Origin: Shewanella psychropiezotolerans | GTDB lineage: Bacteria; Pseudomonadota; Gammaproteobacteria; Enterobacterales; Shewanellaceae | Length of the DNA: 64,000 nt | NCBI RefSeq assembly: GCF_007197555.1 | Contig: NZ_CP041614.1 | Coordinates: 860,001 to 924,000, forward strand | Direction: 5' to 3' | Shown here: piece by piece, positions 26,632-36,596 of the stretch | How positions within the stretch are numbered: the stretch's first letter is position 1 | Layout: every line of letters starts with the position of its first letter | Translations under genes and position numbers: made by a program | Notes under the pieces: model-generated | The model's database searches: none | Told to the model about the DNA's origin: nothing | What the model saw: only the letters and a program-made list of their open reading frames with translations

Positions 26632-28279
26632 GCATCAGCTGTATTTTAAGGTTGCACTCGCCATTGCGCTGAGTGTGGCCCTAGTTGCTGTGCTGAGTTC
26701 ATACTTTTTCTATTTTGAAGAGATCGAAAGAAATGAGCAGGCTTCGAGGGAGTATGTGGATCAGTTGTCCAGAACCATAGAGAAGACGGCATCTATTGCC
26801 GTGTATGTACAGGACTCGGTGTTAGCCAGGGAGATTATCGATGGCTTGGCGATTAATGATGTAGTTTCCGAAGCTGAATTGATCAGTGAACCAGGCTTTT
26901 CTGTGTATTCCGGTGAGAAAAGGCTCATCGGCAGGGAGGGACTCTCGACTCTTATCCTGTACAACCCTTTCTCTGAAGATGAGGTGATAGGCCAACTTAA
27001 AATACTGCCTAATGAGGCATTTATTCATCATAATGCCAAGGATGCCGCCGTAAATCAGGCCCGTATGTTGGCATTATTAACTGTTGTTACAGCGATTCTT
27101 GTGTCTTTTATTGTCCATAAGGCGCTAACTTCTCCGTTAAATAGGATCACTAATAAGTTTGAAGAGATAATACCTGGCCAGGACAGTCATATTTCAGTAC
27201 CTAGGTTCCATCAAAAAGATGAGATAGGCCGCCTGGTTAGTGGGATTAACACTCTGGTCTCATCTCTGAATCAGTCTATAGACTCGGAACGTAATTTGAG
27301 AGAAAAGACCGAAGTTTTGGAGAAGAAGTTCAGACTTATCTTCGAACAAGCCAGTGCAGGTATCTGCTTAATTGATAGTGATAACTTGTTGCTCACAGCT
27401 AATCCTGCCTTTGAGCGAATTATCTATAAATCACATTCCATCAAAGATGCTATAGGTCTAAGACTCACTGATTGGTTTTACAATAAACAACAATTAGAGA
27501 GTTTTCTTGCTGATATCAGACAGAGTCATCATTTAGATACGGTTGCACTGGATCTGAAGATGAAGACCTTGCCTGGCTCGTCAGATTGCTGGGTACATTG
27601 TCTATTTTCAAAGGTTTTAGATGAAGGAAAGCAGAGCAGCCTGATGATAGAAGTGCTGATGTACGATGTTACTGAGCGCACAGAGAGGGAGATCAATACT
27701 CGCTTCGAAGCCGATCATGATGGCTTAACTCATCTTAAGAACAGGAGGGCCGGAAGACGCGCATTGATCGAGTTATTTGATCGTGCCAAAGAAAATGACA
27801 AGATTGCCGTGATCATGAATATCGATCTGGATAATTTTAAGAGGATAAATGATGTTCGTGGTCATGAAGCTGGCGATCTTGTGCTGATCGAGGTTGGTCT
27901 CCGCATGATGGCCGTGTTTAGAAACGATGATCTCTGTATTCGCTGGGGAGGCGATGAGTTTGTCGTAGGTTGTTATTTCGATAACGCCCGATTCGAGGAA
28001 CGCTGCCTACCAGCGATTGAGAAGCTGGCTTCTGAACTCAGGTGTGCGTTAAATCAAGATGTGAAGCTGAGGTGTGGCGAAGATATTAACATAGGCGGTA
28101 GCATAGGCATCGCTATGTATCCACAGCATGGGAGAGATCTGGAGTCTGTGTTGAAGGCCGCCGATAGTGCTATGTATATTTCGAAGCAGAGAGGGCGAAA
28201 TCAATATAGCATCTTCGATCCTAAACTTATGATTGAGTCTGATTCTTGTCCTAGGAACGACCCAGAGACTAAATCTTAG
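26618..28279 (+). CDS. Membrane diguanylate cyclase with HAMP, PAS and GGDEF domains, cassette 2
   Basis: A 553-residue sensor cyclase. It has transmembrane segments near residues 9-29 and 147-167 around a periplasmic domain of about 115 residues, then HAMP (to about 220), a PAS domain (about 235-355, 'FRLIFEQASAGICLIDSDNLLLTANPAFE' in part) and GGDEF (about 370-540). The active-site motif GGDEF is intact ('IRWGGDEFVVGC', about 445) with 'NIDLDNFKRINDVRG' upstream, so it should make c-di-GMP. No EAL domain, unlike cassette 1. The start is a TTG at 26618 overlapping the PstS-like gene. Confidence 0.88.
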   Translation: MRRFRHQLYFKVALAIALSVALVAVLSSYFFYFEEIERNEQASREYVDQLSRTIEKTASIAVYVQDSVLAREIIDGLAINDVVSEAELISEPGFSVYSGEKRLIGREGLSTLILYNPFSEDEVIGQLKILPNEAFIHHNAKDAAVNQARMLALLTVVTAILVSFIVHKALTSPLNRITNKFEEIIPGQDSHISVPRFHQKDEIGRLVSGINTLVSSLNQSIDSERNLREKTEVLEKKFRLIFEQASAGICLIDSDNLLLTANPAFERIIYKSHSIKDAIGLRLTDWFYNKQQLESFLADIRQSHHLDTVALDLKMKTLPGSSDCWVHCLFSKVLDEGKQSSLMIEVLMYDVTERTEREINTRFEADHDGLTHLKNRRAGRRALIELFDRAKENDKIAVIMNIDLDNFKRINDVRGHEAGDLVLIEVGLRMMAVFRNDDLCIRWGGDEFVVGCYFDNARFEERCLPAIEKLASELRCALNQDVKLRCGEDINIGGSIGIAMYPQHGRDLESVLKAADSAMYISKQRGRNQYSIFDPKLMIESDSCPRNDPETKS

Positions 28280-28337
28280 TTAGGGAGCAAAATGAGCAAG
28301 ATGCTATCGATAAATGAGTTGAGATAGTGTGTAGTGA

Positions 28338-28598
28338 CTAGTTTAACAGTTCATGATTTTCGGGGAGCTGCCTACTAATCCATAAAACCAATTTGTGTTT
28401 CATATTTGGCCCGTCTTCTTTATCGACTGCTAATGGTTGAATGAGCTTATCGGTAACGAGTAGACGATAGATACATTCGACTTTATCTTTTGGTGAAATT
28501 CCTTTGCCGAAATCGTCAAAACCACGCTTCTTAGCATAGCCTACGCCTATTTCCATGGCGAGTTTTAGCAGTTGTGGGTCATGTTTACCTTGCTTCAT
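28338..28598 (-). CDS. DUF5062-type small conserved protein
   Basis: An 86-residue soluble protein rich in basic residues ('EIGVGYAKKRGFDDFGKGIS', 'PKDKVECIYRLLVTDKLIQP', 'MKHKLVLWISRQLPENHELL'). The pattern matches what I recall of DUF5062, a small conserved protein of Vibrio and Shewanella with no known role. It stands alone, facing the cassette-2 cyclase, and is read from a promoter in the following spacer. Confidence 0.65.
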   Translation of the reverse strand: MKQGKHDPQLLKLAMEIGVGYAKKRGFDDFGKGISPKDKVECIYRLLVTDKLIQPLAVDKEDGPNMKHKLVLWISRQLPENHELLN

Positions 28599-28984
28599 AT
28601 GAGGTCTCTCAAAAGGTGTATTGGTCTTTTAATCAAATTACCTGAATTGAATGATATAGCAAGGAGTGGTTTCACGTTTAAACGCCTAGGGTCTAGTTCC
28701 TAGAATCTAGGAACTTCTATCTTTTAAACCTGCATTTCATCTTGTCTTCGATCTCCTATGCTCGACTCTCTGTAAGCTCTTAGGTTGAGTTAAACTTTTT
28801 CCTTGGTTTCAGCATATTCTCAATAAATTTCAACTAGGTCTACAGACCTGTTTGAGGCCTTAAAGTTGCCAATTCAGCTGCTTTTAACCTGTTGTTTTTG
28901 TTGGGTTTATTTTTGTTGGTTTCTTAGCTTGCGAATGTTAGCCTTCAGTTCTGGTAACTGGTTTGATGTAGCAAGAGGCGTTAA
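28599..28984. other. Divergent spacer with a CTAGG palindrome
   Basis: This 386-base spacer lies between the DUF5062-like gene (minus) and qnr (plus). It holds a perfect 9-bp palindrome, gttcctaga-a-tctaggaac, at 28694-28712, and a short palindrome aggtctacagacct near 28835. No LexA box (CTGT-N8-ACAG), of the kind known upstream of qnrB, is visible in front of qnr. A ribosome-binding 'agagg' precedes the TTG start at 28985. Confidence 0.5.
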
Positions 28985-29641
28985 TTGAATAGAAAAAATG
29001 AGGTGTTCGAAGGGGTCAACTTTAGTCATCAGGACATAAGAAATTCACATTTTGAGCAGTGTAAATTTTATAACTGTAATTTTAACCATACAAATCTCAG
29101 TGACAGTCATTTTGTTAACTGCTCATTTATAGAGCAAGGTGCTGTGAGTGGTTGTGGTTTTGAGTACGCTAATTTACAAGATGCGAGCTTTAAAGATTGT
29201 CAGTTATCTATGGTTAATTTCAAAGGTGCTAATTGCTTCGGTGCCGAATTTAGGAACTGTGACTTGAAAGGGGCTAACTTTCTCAAGACACGTTTTGCCA
29301 ATCAGATAAGCAGACAAGTGTATTTTTGCTCTTTGTATATGACGGGGTGCAACTTGTCATATGCCAATTTTGAGCGGCAATGTATAGAAAAGTGCGATCT
29401 ATTTGAAAACAAATGGACAGGTGCAAATCTGTATGGGGCTTCGTTTAAAGGCTCTGATTTGAGCAGGGGTGAGTTTTCCAGTGACGCTTGGGGTCAGTTT
29501 AATCTAAGGGAGTGCGATCTTTCCCATACTGAGCTTTCTGGTTTAGATCCGAGAAAGGTGGATCTGAGCGGCGTTAAAATCTGCATGTGGCAGCAGGAAC
29601 AGTTACTCGAGCCGCTTGGATTGATTGTTGGACCTGACTAG
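28985..29641 (+). CDS. Qnr-family pentapeptide-repeat protein (QnrA-like)
   Basis: A 218-residue protein made almost entirely of pentapeptide repeats, the same length as QnrA. Landmarks shared with QnrA include 'CSFIEQGAVSGCGFEYANL', 'GANCFGAEFR', 'CDLKGANF', 'VYFCSLYMTGCNL', 'GSDLSRGEFS' and the end 'CMWQQEQLLEPLGLIVGPD'. Qnr proteins mimic DNA, bind gyrase/topoisomerase IV and lower quinolone susceptibility. Marine Shewanella are the recognised source of qnrA, so a chromosomal intrinsic copy fits. The start is TTG at 28985 with 'agagg' upstream. Its last 80 bases are repeated at 43219-43298. Confidence 0.9.
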   Translation: MNRKNEVFEGVNFSHQDIRNSHFEQCKFYNCNFNHTNLSDSHFVNCSFIEQGAVSGCGFEYANLQDASFKDCQLSMVNFKGANCFGAEFRNCDLKGANFLKTRFANQISRQVYFCSLYMTGCNLSYANFERQCIEKCDLFENKWTGANLYGASFKGSDLSRGEFSSDAWGQFNLRECDLSHTELSGLDPRKVDLSGVKICMWQQEQLLEPLGLIVGPD

Positions 29642-29644
29642 CCT
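29565..29644 (+). repeat. Left copy of qnr 3'-end repeat (putative island boundary)
   Basis: From tgagcggcgttaaaa to gactagcct, this segment matches 43219-43298 with only four mismatches in 80 bases. The left copy is the intact end of qnr. The two direct copies bracket about 13.6 kb of AT-rich, fimbria-like genes. Confidence 0.95.
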
Positions 29645-29674
29645 ATTGATTCGAGAAATTATTCTCGAATCAAT
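29645..29674 (+). terminator. Hairpin downstream of qnr
   Basis: Perfect 13-bp arms attgattcgagaa / ttctcgaatcaat flank a 4-base loop directly after the qnr stop region. The T tract is weak, so termination is plausible but not certain. It begins exactly where the homology to the right-hand copy ends. Confidence 0.65.
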
Positions 29675-29960
29675 ATTGTTGTCCCAGCAGATGGCTGAAA
29701 CAGTGCAAATGACTTATAGAATATCTGTCAAGGGACTGTTTCATTTGGTAATAGATTCGACAGAATTAAAGGTTTTGGCGAGGTTGACCTGTTTAGCATT
29801 CATGCCAGCCAGTCCTCGTTAGAGTCTCCTGCATGCAGACCCGATGACAAAAGACATTGTTCATCAAGTGTTCACGATAACTATCGCTTAAATATCAACA
29901 GATTTACTATGTTCTGTCTGTTTTTAATACAGATGGGGCTGTAGCAAACATTGTAGTGGT
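29675..29960. other. Spacer between qnr and the regulator gene
   Basis: This is non-coding sequence at the left edge of the island. Apart from the qnr hairpin just before it, I see no gene, repeat or RNA signature. Confidence 0.4.
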
Positions 29961-30872
29961 CTATTCGCATGGAACTAAAATGGGAATGGTGAGATGCTGT
30001 TTTAACTTCAGATAACTTAAGTAAGTTCGTTGAATCTGAAGAAATATAAAGGGAGAAGCTAACAATTGTTTTAAATTGAATTGGACAATATAAACATTAC
30101 CGACAAAGCGAGACTCTTGCACCGACAATAGCTGAGTTCCTCCCATTTGCTCCCAAAAAGTCAGAAAATCTGCCCTTCGGGTTGCTACGTAACATTCTTC
30201 AATATCCCAATAGCTGTCTACAAGATGGTTAAATAGATGCCCAATAAGTGATTCGAAATAATTTCGGCAGGAAAAATGTCCTACATTAATGACAATGGAA
30301 TTAGCTGTAGGCTGCGTGGGTAATTTTTTCTTGAAATAACGGGAGAATGTTGTCATATCTTTAACAAATCCGAGATGGGATACAATTTGAACACCCTGTT
30401 TGATCGTAAATACACAATTTTGTGAGATCACATTATTTTGATCAAGTTTTGAATAAATAAACCTGTACGCTTCCATATGCTTATAAAAAACACCAAATAA
30501 TTTCCTATGTGTCTCAGTAGTAAGATTTAACATTGACAATGTAGCAGGTCCGTTATCAATTGATAAATATCCAATGCGAGCGTATGAAGTTTCGAGCTTA
30601 TTAAATAATGTGTCGTACGTTTTCAAAAACACCTTTGTTATCTTTGGGTGATCAATATGTTGAATAAAATAACTTAAATCTCTTTCAAAATGTTTAGATA
30701 TTAACAATTGTTTCTTGTAAGATGGAGTTGTTTTATTGTTGCACCATCGACTTAGGGTTATGGCATCTAGGCCTGAAAATATGGAGTGGGATGACTGAAG
30801 TTGGGATAGAAGCTCTATCTGACGAATGCCATTTTTTTTAAATACATGTTGCAAATACTGATGAAATATCAT
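29961..30872 (-). CDS. Unknown protein with HTH-like N-terminus, candidate regulator of the fimbrial island
   Basis: A 303-residue protein I cannot assign. The first ~75 residues look like an XRE-type helix-turn-helix ('FKKNGIRQIELLSQLQS', 'LDAITLSRWCNNKTTPSYKK'), with the 'SRWxNxKTxPS' pattern typical of the recognition-helix end. The remaining 230 residues are mixed alpha/beta without membrane segments and match no motif known to me. It is transcribed away from the pilin genes across a 237-base AT-rich spacer, a position usual for a local regulator. Base composition is as AT-rich as the rest of the island. I infer regulation from position and the HTH only. Confidence 0.6.
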   Translation of the reverse strand: MIFHQYLQHVFKKNGIRQIELLSQLQSSHSIFSGLDAITLSRWCNNKTTPSYKKQLLISKHFERDLSYFIQHIDHPKITKVFLKTYDTLFNKLETSYARIGYLSIDNGPATLSMLNLTTETHRKLFGVFYKHMEAYRFIYSKLDQNNVISQNCVFTIKQGVQIVSHLGFVKDMTTFSRYFKKKLPTQPTANSIVINVGHFSCRNYFESLIGHLFNHLVDSYWDIEECYVATRRADFLTFWEQMGGTQLLSVQESRFVGNVYIVQFNLKQLLASPFIFLQIQRTYLSYLKLKQHLTIPILVPCE

Positions 30873-31109
30873 TCCGTTCTCATTTCACTCCAAAATATAA
30901 GCGCTTATATTACTCATAATGTTTAGTTCAAAATAGAGTGAATATAATTGTTAGCATGTTTTTAATTATAAAAAATAAGTGCTAATTATCTAGTTTATAT
31001 ATCCGATATAATAAATGAACCTACGAAGTTTAGACTGGATAGGTTAAATATTAATGTTCTTACCATTAGGTAAATAACAAAACTAAACGTGCAAATAAAG
31101 GTTTATTAG

Positions 31110-31703
31110 ATGAAAAAAGTTATTGTCTCTGCAGCTATCACTTCTCTGTTTTCTTTATCAGCAGTGGCTGCAGATCCAACGCCTGGTACGGTTGATTCAA
31201 CCAGTGCAACTATTGAATGGACAGCAGATATACCGGTAATTGTACCTGGCCAGTACATCACACTTACTGGTGCTAACCGTGGACCAGTAAAAGCTGGAGT
31301 TCTTGATATCAATGCGGATGGTACTTTCTCTTCTAGCTCTATAGCGCTAGAAGTTCGTTATTATGATGAAGAATCAGACACCGTTGGTGACGGAGTCTTG
31401 GTTGGTGAAAATACTGCTGGTGGTGCTTCAAATGCAGAATCTATCACCTACTCAGTGAATTCAGTTGCATTTACATCTGCTCAGAATATTGATCTATCTG
31501 CTACTACTGCACAAATTTTTATGAATGATGTTGCAGTTGATTCTAATAAAGACTTGGCAGCATCTGGAGCAGAGTCTTGGAAAACAAACTGGAAGATTCA
31601 GAATGGAATAGGATCAAGTATACAAGATGTTGTCGCTGGTGATACTGTTACTGCAACAACTGTCGTATTTGCACAAGTCTCTTTTGTAGAACCAGCCGTA
31701 TAA
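31110..31703 (+). CDS. Pilin-like secreted subunit 1
   Basis: A 197-residue protein with signal peptide MKKVIVSAAITSLFSLSAVA. The mature part is threonine/serine/valine-rich and beta-rich ('TSATIEWTADIPVIVPGQYI', 'GTFSSSSIALEVRYYDE', 'VTATTVVFAQVSF'). It is clearly paralogous to the next gene. Size, signal peptide and position in front of usher/chaperone genes fit a major fimbrial subunit of an alternate chaperone-usher (CS1/ECP-like) pilus. I do not recognise a named subunit. A terminator after the second copy could give the two subunits higher transcript levels than the assembly genes. Confidence 0.65.
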   Translation: MKKVIVSAAITSLFSLSAVAADPTPGTVDSTSATIEWTADIPVIVPGQYITLTGANRGPVKAGVLDINADGTFSSSSIALEVRYYDEESDTVGDGVLVGENTAGGASNAESITYSVNSVAFTSAQNIDLSATTAQIFMNDVAVDSNKDLAASGAESWKTNWKIQNGIGSSIQDVVAGDTVTATTVVFAQVSFVEPAV

Positions 31704-31743
31704 ATGATATGAATATATGGCTGAATTAAATAGGAGTTACAAG

Positions 31744-32343
31744 ATGAAAAAACTCATAATATTTACAGCCATAACTTCATTATTTTCTTTACCCACAACA
31801 GCTGATACCGTAATGGCTGACTCTGTTACTGAAACGACAGACTCAAGCAGTGCGGCAATTCAGTGGGTAGCCAATATCCCTGTAGTTGTACCAGGTGAAT
31901 TTATTACATTTACCGGTGCTAATTCCGGCCCAATAAAAGATGGTATGCTTGATATCCAAGCCAATGGCAAATTTTCTTCCACCCCAGTGTTACTAGAACT
32001 TCGTTATTATGACGATAAAACAGGCGATATTGGAACTGGAGTGATTGTTGGTGAGGATGCATCAGGCTTAGGACTTGTGAAGGCAAATACAATCACTTAT
32101 AGAGTGAGTACAGTTCAATTGACCTCTAAGCTGGATAACGATTTATCAGGTACTCAGGCACAAGTTTTGATGAATAACTCACCAGTTTCGTCTAACGTTG
32201 ATATAGTGGAAACTGATGCTGATTCTTGGAAGACCAGCTGGTCTATTAAGAATAAGCTGGGTTCAGGTATAGAAGATGCAGTTGCTGGAGATACGGTGAC
32301 TGCAACAACAGTGGTATATGCAGATGTAATTTTCGCTCATTAA
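31744..32343 (+). CDS. Pilin-like secreted subunit 2 (paralogue of subunit 1)
   Basis: A 199-residue protein. I chose ATG 31744 (MKKLIIFTAITSLFSLPTTAD) because 'aggag' lies at the right distance and the signal peptide begins there; the frame extends upstream to 31717. It aligns end to end with subunit 1: 'SAAIQWVANIPVVVPGEFI', 'GANSGPIKDGMLDIQANGKF' and 'AGDTVTATTVVYADV'. About 40 bases separate the two, so they form one transcript. The pair may be major and minor shaft subunits, or variants formed by duplication. Confidence 0.65.
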   Translation: MKKLIIFTAITSLFSLPTTADTVMADSVTETTDSSSAAIQWVANIPVVVPGEFITFTGANSGPIKDGMLDIQANGKFSSTPVLLELRYYDDKTGDIGTGVIVGEDASGLGLVKANTITYRVSTVQLTSKLDNDLSGTQAQVLMNNSPVSSNVDIVETDADSWKTSWSIKNKLGSGIEDAVAGDTVTATTVVYADVIFAH

Positions 32344-32429
32344 TAGTTACATAGATAAATATGGGTGTGCACATAAAAACTAATTTTATTTATGAGCACC
32401 AATTCACTATTTCATTTATAGTTACTGGG

Positions 32430-32454
32430 AATAAAGCGGGCTTGGCCGCTTTAT
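32430..32454 (+). terminator. Terminator after the pilin pair
   Basis: The arms aataaagcgg / ccgctttatt flank a 5-6 base loop, followed by 'tta' and A/T. It lies about 90 bases after the second pilin gene and before the assembly genes. A weaker hairpin (ggtgtgcacataaa / tttatgagcacc) precedes it at about 32364-32400. Confidence 0.75.
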
Positions 32455-32560
32455 TTTATATGATATTAAATGGTAAGTAGAGGTTCTTGGGGGCTATCTA
32501 CAAGTAACGTCTGTGTTTAATTAGGTCGATTTATATTTCAAGGTGTTCCTACATTTTTAT

Positions 32561-33080
32561 ATGAAATTTAAAACAATGTCTATTTCACTCTTGATACTGA
32601 TGAGCAACTTATCATATTCAGCTGATGGAGTAGAGAAAATATTTTCCTATATGCCCACATTAACAATGAAGAGTTTTACTCTTATAGTGTGACTAAGTTT
32701 GGTTTTAAGCAACCAACCTTAGATATTGAATATAACCAAAGTGAAGAGAAGTTTATATCTAAGTCTACAAAGATTTTTATAAAGACAGATATTCCTGTTG
32801 GTTTTAGTGCTGGCTTTGAAATAACTCCTACAGTTTTAGAAAGTAGCTGTACTGATGTTGATGGTAGTATCGATGTAGAAGGGTTTGCGACATATTATAT
32901 GGGGGGCAAGTTCTATTTCTCGAAAAGCCAATTGTTTTTGATTCTTTTAATAATTCTAGTTCTCAGTTTTTAAGTGATACAAGAGAATTCTCTATCGAAT
33001 TCGCTCCTACACCTGGACTTGATGTGTGGAAATCTCGTTGCAAGGGAAGTGCAACTTTATATGTGGCTCTAAGTTTTTAG
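32561..33080 (+). pseudogene. Fimbrial minor subunit-like gene with two frameshifts
   Basis: Joining three frames gives a 173-residue secreted protein: signal peptide MKFKTMSISLLILMSNLSYS, then 'ADGVEKI', then 'LYAHINNEEFYSYSVTKFGF' in the next frame, then, after a second shift near 32920, 'LEKPIVFDSFNNSSSQFLSD' to 'GSATLYVALSF' and TAG at 33078. Each join needs one extra T, at TTTT near 32642-32645 and at TTT near 32917-32919. The protein has the size and beta character of a fimbrial subunit but no recognised family. It is broken as read. Confidence 0.6.
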
Positions 33081-33093
33081 CGGAATATGACAG

Positions 33094-35883
33094 ATGCTTA
33101 AATATTATTGTGTTCTACTATTATTTCTGACAGGAACAGCACATAGTCAATATGCCCTAAAGGTTTTCAACATTTTTATGAATATGAAGAACGTACGGTG
33201 TTATTCACACTTCCTAACAATAATTATTATGAGGCAAAAGTCTATGCTAATTATTATTCAATTGATAAAATTGAAAATTTGGATGTTTTTATGAAGCTCT
33301 GATGGATTCTGGAATAAAACAAGATCGAGTTGAAGAGGTTGTGGCAGCTATTTTAAGTGAGAACAATCCCAGCGAGGTTCAGTTTTATATTCTTACAAAA
33401 TAATAGCTTACAGCTTAGTGTAACTCAAATTTCATGAGTGAAGGTAAAGGGAAAGTATACTATACACAAATATCTCCAGATCCCAGTGCAGTTATCGTTA
33501 ATAATCGTCTTTATACCAGTTATTATGATAAAGACTTTAATGCGACGTTAAATAACGGAACTATAATTGGTTTAGGTAAAGGCTATATAGAGACTGATGT
33601 GTCTTTATTTGCAAGTTCAGAAGGTCATACAAGCACAGATTTTGATGTCAACAACCTGAAGTATGAGTTTAACTTTGAAGGGCATTCTTTACAGTTAGGT
33701 TATTCATCATATAATGTAGTGAAAAATAACTCTACATCTCTTTTAGATTTTTCACGTAGTAAAAATAGTTATTACCTTAGTTTATCTTCGAGCGATAATC
33801 TATTGGCCATCAATGATTCTCAACAGAAGCAGTTATATTTTGACATAAAGAACTCGGGTACGATTGATGTTATACGAGATGGTAAAACCTTGTTTAGCCA
33901 GTCGTACCCTAAAGGGCAGCATTCAATCAGTTATGCTAAATTACCTAGGGGTAATTATGATGAATGTGAACATGGATCCGCGCAGATGGTTATGCTGAAG
34001 AAAGAATAATAAGACGAATAAGTAATAACATCAGTAAAACAAGTCACAAAGGCTATGACTATAATATCAGCTTCCGCCAGTCTGAATATGATACTGAGCA
34101 AGGTGAAGATACTTTAGCGTATGCTGAAGTATCTATCACTAAATCTTTGTTGAACGATACACTCCTGCTAGGAACCAACAGTCGAAGCGATGGAGACTCT
34201 ATTGATGTTGGTGCGGCTGCTATTTATTCAAATCCTAATTTAAGCGCTGCCATTTATTACAATAAACTGCCGGGTGGCATTTTTTATCAGTCTTCCTTGA
34301 GTTTGTTTGGCTTAAACTTAGATTATGAAATTCTAGATATTAATGGTGTAGATTCATTAAGTAATCTTGTGTCGGCGGTGTATGGTCAGCAATCCTACGA
34401 TCAGATAGTCTTGTCGTATTCTTTTCCTATTGCGAGTGGCAGTGTAAGTATTTATGGTAGTAAATTACATCGTGATGCCGGCTCATTTAATCGCTATGAT
34501 AATGATTTATACCGTAAGGATTCGATGTATAGGGATAATTATGATTATTCAATGGGTAATAATGATGACTATTTGTCTCCCGATGTTAGTGAGTATTATA
34601 CCGGGGAGGTTGATAGTACTAATTTAGCCGTAAATTATCAAACGAATATATTTAATAATATATCATTAAATATCGGTTATTCATTATCAATGAGTGATCA
34701 AATTAGAAATAAACGAGACGGTATATTTTCATTAAATGTCTCAATTCCATTAGGAAACGATCATTTATCTTACTCTGGTGGCTATGAATCATCGGATCGT
34801 AGTAATGGAAGGATTACTAACACAATTAGCTATCATGAAAACGAGTTAGGATTATTTTCATCTGTTGACTCAAGCGGTGGGAGCTCTTTAAGTAACTACC
34901 TCGATGGAGAGCAATCTGAGACTAGTTTAAATGGAAATATTAGTTTAAACAGTGATGAGTTTTATGCTAGTGGATATGGGAATTATTCAAGCCAAGGGAA
35001 TAGTAATTTATCCATGACTCTTGAATCAACATCAGTTATCTCGAGTGAAGGATTTTTTCAGTCTAAAGATTTTAATGATTCATATATTATTGTTAACAGT
35101 GATGATTTTTTAGATGGTATTGATGAAGATGAAAATATTGGGGTGCTAGGATTACAAGTTAACAATGGCCGATACATGGATAGAAATATCACTGGAGAAA
35201 CAACATTAATTGGGTTGGATTACTTTAAGAGCTATAAAATAAATTTAGATAATGAGATTAGTGGCTATTCATCACGAGATCGAGATAAATCTAAAACTGA
35301 GATGATGTTTTCCTACCCTGGCTCTGTGCATACAATTTCTAATGATGTTGAAGAGGTCACATCTTTTCTTAGTTATTTTGAAGATTTTAATAATAAATCC
35401 TTAAATAATATTAAGTGTTTAGGTGAAGCTTGTATTTCTGTTAGCAAGGTCGGTGATGGGATTTATTCAATATCACTGATTAAAGAGCAACCTTTTAAAA
35501 TGGTATCCAATGATCAGTTCTGTTTTGTAGGACCTGATGGCATACAAGGCCATCAAGCTAAAATAAAGTGTTTTCCAACTATTGAAACGACTGATGATGG
35601 TATGCAATTGGTTTCCTCTGGATTAGGAAAACAAGGTGATTATATCTACTACTTAGGTGCATTAGACGAGGATATCCCAGATAGAATTATTATAAGTTTG
35701 AAGAAGGCTAATATTGAATATATAGAGTATGAATTTGCACAAGAGACTCATTTATTTGTAAGGTTGAAAAGTATAAGTGAGAGGGAGGGGGAATTAATAA
35801 CCCTTGTTCAAATGAATGTTATCAATGAATTACAGTCATACGTAAGCAATGATAGTGAAGACAATAACTTCGCACTTAAGTAG
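33094..35883 (+). pseudogene. Fimbrial usher (TcfC / alternate CS1-type), multiply frameshifted
   Basis: The parts read together as one usher of about 930 residues, normal for the family. It starts with signal peptide MLKYYCVLLLFLTGTAHSQY. The N-terminal domain continues as 'PKGFQHFYEYEERTVLFTLP' in another frame, and then 'EALMDSGIKQDRVEEVVAAI'. The long frame from 33434 contains 'GTIDVIRDGKTLFSQSYPKG', which matches the usher middle-domain pattern, and the barrel continues from 34000 to 35883 ('DGYAEERIIRRISNN', then many beta strands). About five lesions, each a loss of one base (one may be two), occur near 33158, 33290, 33400, 33430 and 33965. As read, no functional usher can be made. Confidence 0.65.
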
Positions 35884-35892
35884 GTATTTTAA

Positions 35893-36596
35893 ATGTATAA
35901 ACAAACACTAAAAATTGTTATAGCAATGATGACTCTAATGTTTAGTTGTCAATCTAAGGCTATTGCAATTAGTAGCTTATTTGAAGTTGCGGATTTAAAC
36001 ACTCATCTCGCAGATATACAAGTGATAAATAATGATGGTAAAGATATGTTTATTAATCTTGAAATGTCAAAAGTCCGTTATATTGATGGTAAGAAAGTGG
36101 AGGAGAAACTTAACAAGGACAATGTGGGGGATTGGACATTTCGTGTTTCTCCATCACAAATGATATTGAAGCCGGGAGAAAGAAAAACAATTCGAATGCT
36201 TAATGATTGTGATGAAGACTGTGAGTTTTCTGAAGATCAAGTCTACGCGGTATCAGTGACTCCAGTTCCTTACAGTGAAGGGCGAAAATCGGCTGTAGCA
36301 GTGGCTTTTGGCTACAAGGTTTACTTTATTGACCCCGCGTCAGAAGTTAGAATCGATTATGATTTGAAACGAATTTCAAAAAAAATATTAGCTTTGAAAA
36401 TAGAAGTAACACTATGCTTAATGCTGTTTTAAATCTATGCACAAAGAACTTTAACTCTGATTGTATTTATGAGTACCGCTTGTTGCCTAATTCCAAACGA
36501 GAGTTCAAATTACCTCTTAAGAGCCAGGAACAATCAACACTTAAGTTTTCAGTAATTAATGCTAACGAGGTTGTTCATGAGAGAGTTACTCTTTAG
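35893..36596 (+). pseudogene. Fimbrial chaperone, frameshifted at an A8 tract
   Basis: The first frame (179 codons) has a signal peptide and a chaperone-like immunoglobulin domain ('FEVADLNTHLADIQVINNDG', 'WTFRVSPSQMILKPGERKTI', 'RMLNDCDEDCEFSEDQVYAV' in pieces). Its last ~18 codons are out of frame. The true end continues in the next frame as 'ISFENRSNTMLNAVLNLCTK' to 'VVHERVTL' (36594-36596 stop). One extra A in the run of eight A (36378-36385) would restore a 234-residue protein, the normal size of CS1-type chaperones. Paired cysteines are present in both halves. Confidence 0.65.

Noticed and set aside
28599..28984. LexA/SOS control of qnr
   Set aside because: No CTGT-N8-ACAG motif in the upstream region.
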